DNA of 64,000 nucleotides from Marinobacter nauticus (GTDB taxonomy: Bacteria > Pseudomonadota > Gammaproteobacteria > Enterobacterales > Shewanellaceae): positions 868,001 to 932,000 of the forward strand of contig NZ_JAHVJZ010000001.1 of assembly GCF_019801015.1 (NCBI RefSeq). The letters are read 5' to 3'. Below the pieces are notes generated by a model. That model searched no databases. It saw nothing but the letters and a program-made list of their open reading frames with translations, and was not told where the DNA came from. The position numbers and the translations under genes are program-made. Each line of letters opens with the position of its first letter. The first letter of the stretch is position 1. Shown here piece by piece: positions 63,991 through 64,000 of the stretch.

Positions 63991-64000
63991 ATGTCCCAAC
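63991..64000 (+). CDS. Start of a further gene, cut by the window edge
   Basis: ATG TCC CAA is preceded by AAGGAG five bases upstream, a good initiation site. Only three codons are visible, so nothing can be said of the product. Confidence 0.45.

Overview
The window is 64 kb of GC-rich DNA (roughly 60% by eye) from a marine gammaproteobacterium, most likely Alteromonadales close to Ferrimonas or Shewanella. The reasons are a tetraheme flavocytochrome c fumarate reductase (FccA), a complete rsxABCDGE-nth operon, VC2046/SO_2500-type and DUF406 small proteins, a rhombosortase, and expanded tRNA-Tyr and tRNA-Asn arrays. Gene identities are from reading translated sequence and motif recall; no search was run.

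Layout. 0-9 kb: the 5' end of an S9 peptidase lipoprotein, rimO, an AbgT-type transporter, smrA, an NTF2-like secreted protein, ychJ, a GAF-PAS-GGDEF-EAL protein and two small conserved genes. 8.9-9.4 kb: four tRNA-Tyr genes behind one strong promoter. 9.5-16 kb: a DUF3820 gene, a cysteine-synthase-like gene, queC, rhombosortase, a small membrane-anchored protein, uvrB and a MATE pump. 16.1-17.4 kb: a palindromic pair of DnaA boxes, then three intact tRNA-Asn genes interleaved with five degenerate tRNA-Asn-like copies, the last three in 149-bp tandem units that each carry a terminator. 17.4-18 kb is gene-poor and hairpin-rich. 18-27.3 kb: a CsrD-like degenerate GGDEF-EAL protein, the rsx operon (RsxC has a long Ala/Lys repeat tail), nth and an ACT-domain protein.

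27.4-33.3 kb: two divergent surface-type proteins, one a paralogue of the 1978-residue lipoprotein at 49.1-55.0 kb. 33.3-42.8 kb: an RRM protein, a yjfL-yjfM-yjfC-like operon, a hydrolase, a DASS transporter, a porin, and fccA behind an FNR-type promoter, followed by a LysR regulator. 42.9-48.1 kb: the LexA-controlled imuA-imuB-dnaE2 mutagenesis cassette. 48.1-49.1 kb: an AT-richer patch with a HEAT-like gene. 49.1-55.0 kb: the giant repeat lipoprotein.

56.1-62.0 kb is the most interesting block. A NikR-like repressor is divergent from a five-gene operon (periplasmic binding protein, FecCD-type permease, ATPase, TonB-dependent receptor, PIG-L-like protein). The intergenic region holds two matching 27-bp palindromic operators. 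The repressor appears to lack all four canonical nickel ligands and the PIG-L-like protein lacks the usual metal motif, so this looks like an uptake system for an uncharacterised metal complex or cofactor. The window ends with an NTF2-like protein, an S-formylglutathione hydrolase, a small lipoprotein and the first codons of another gene.
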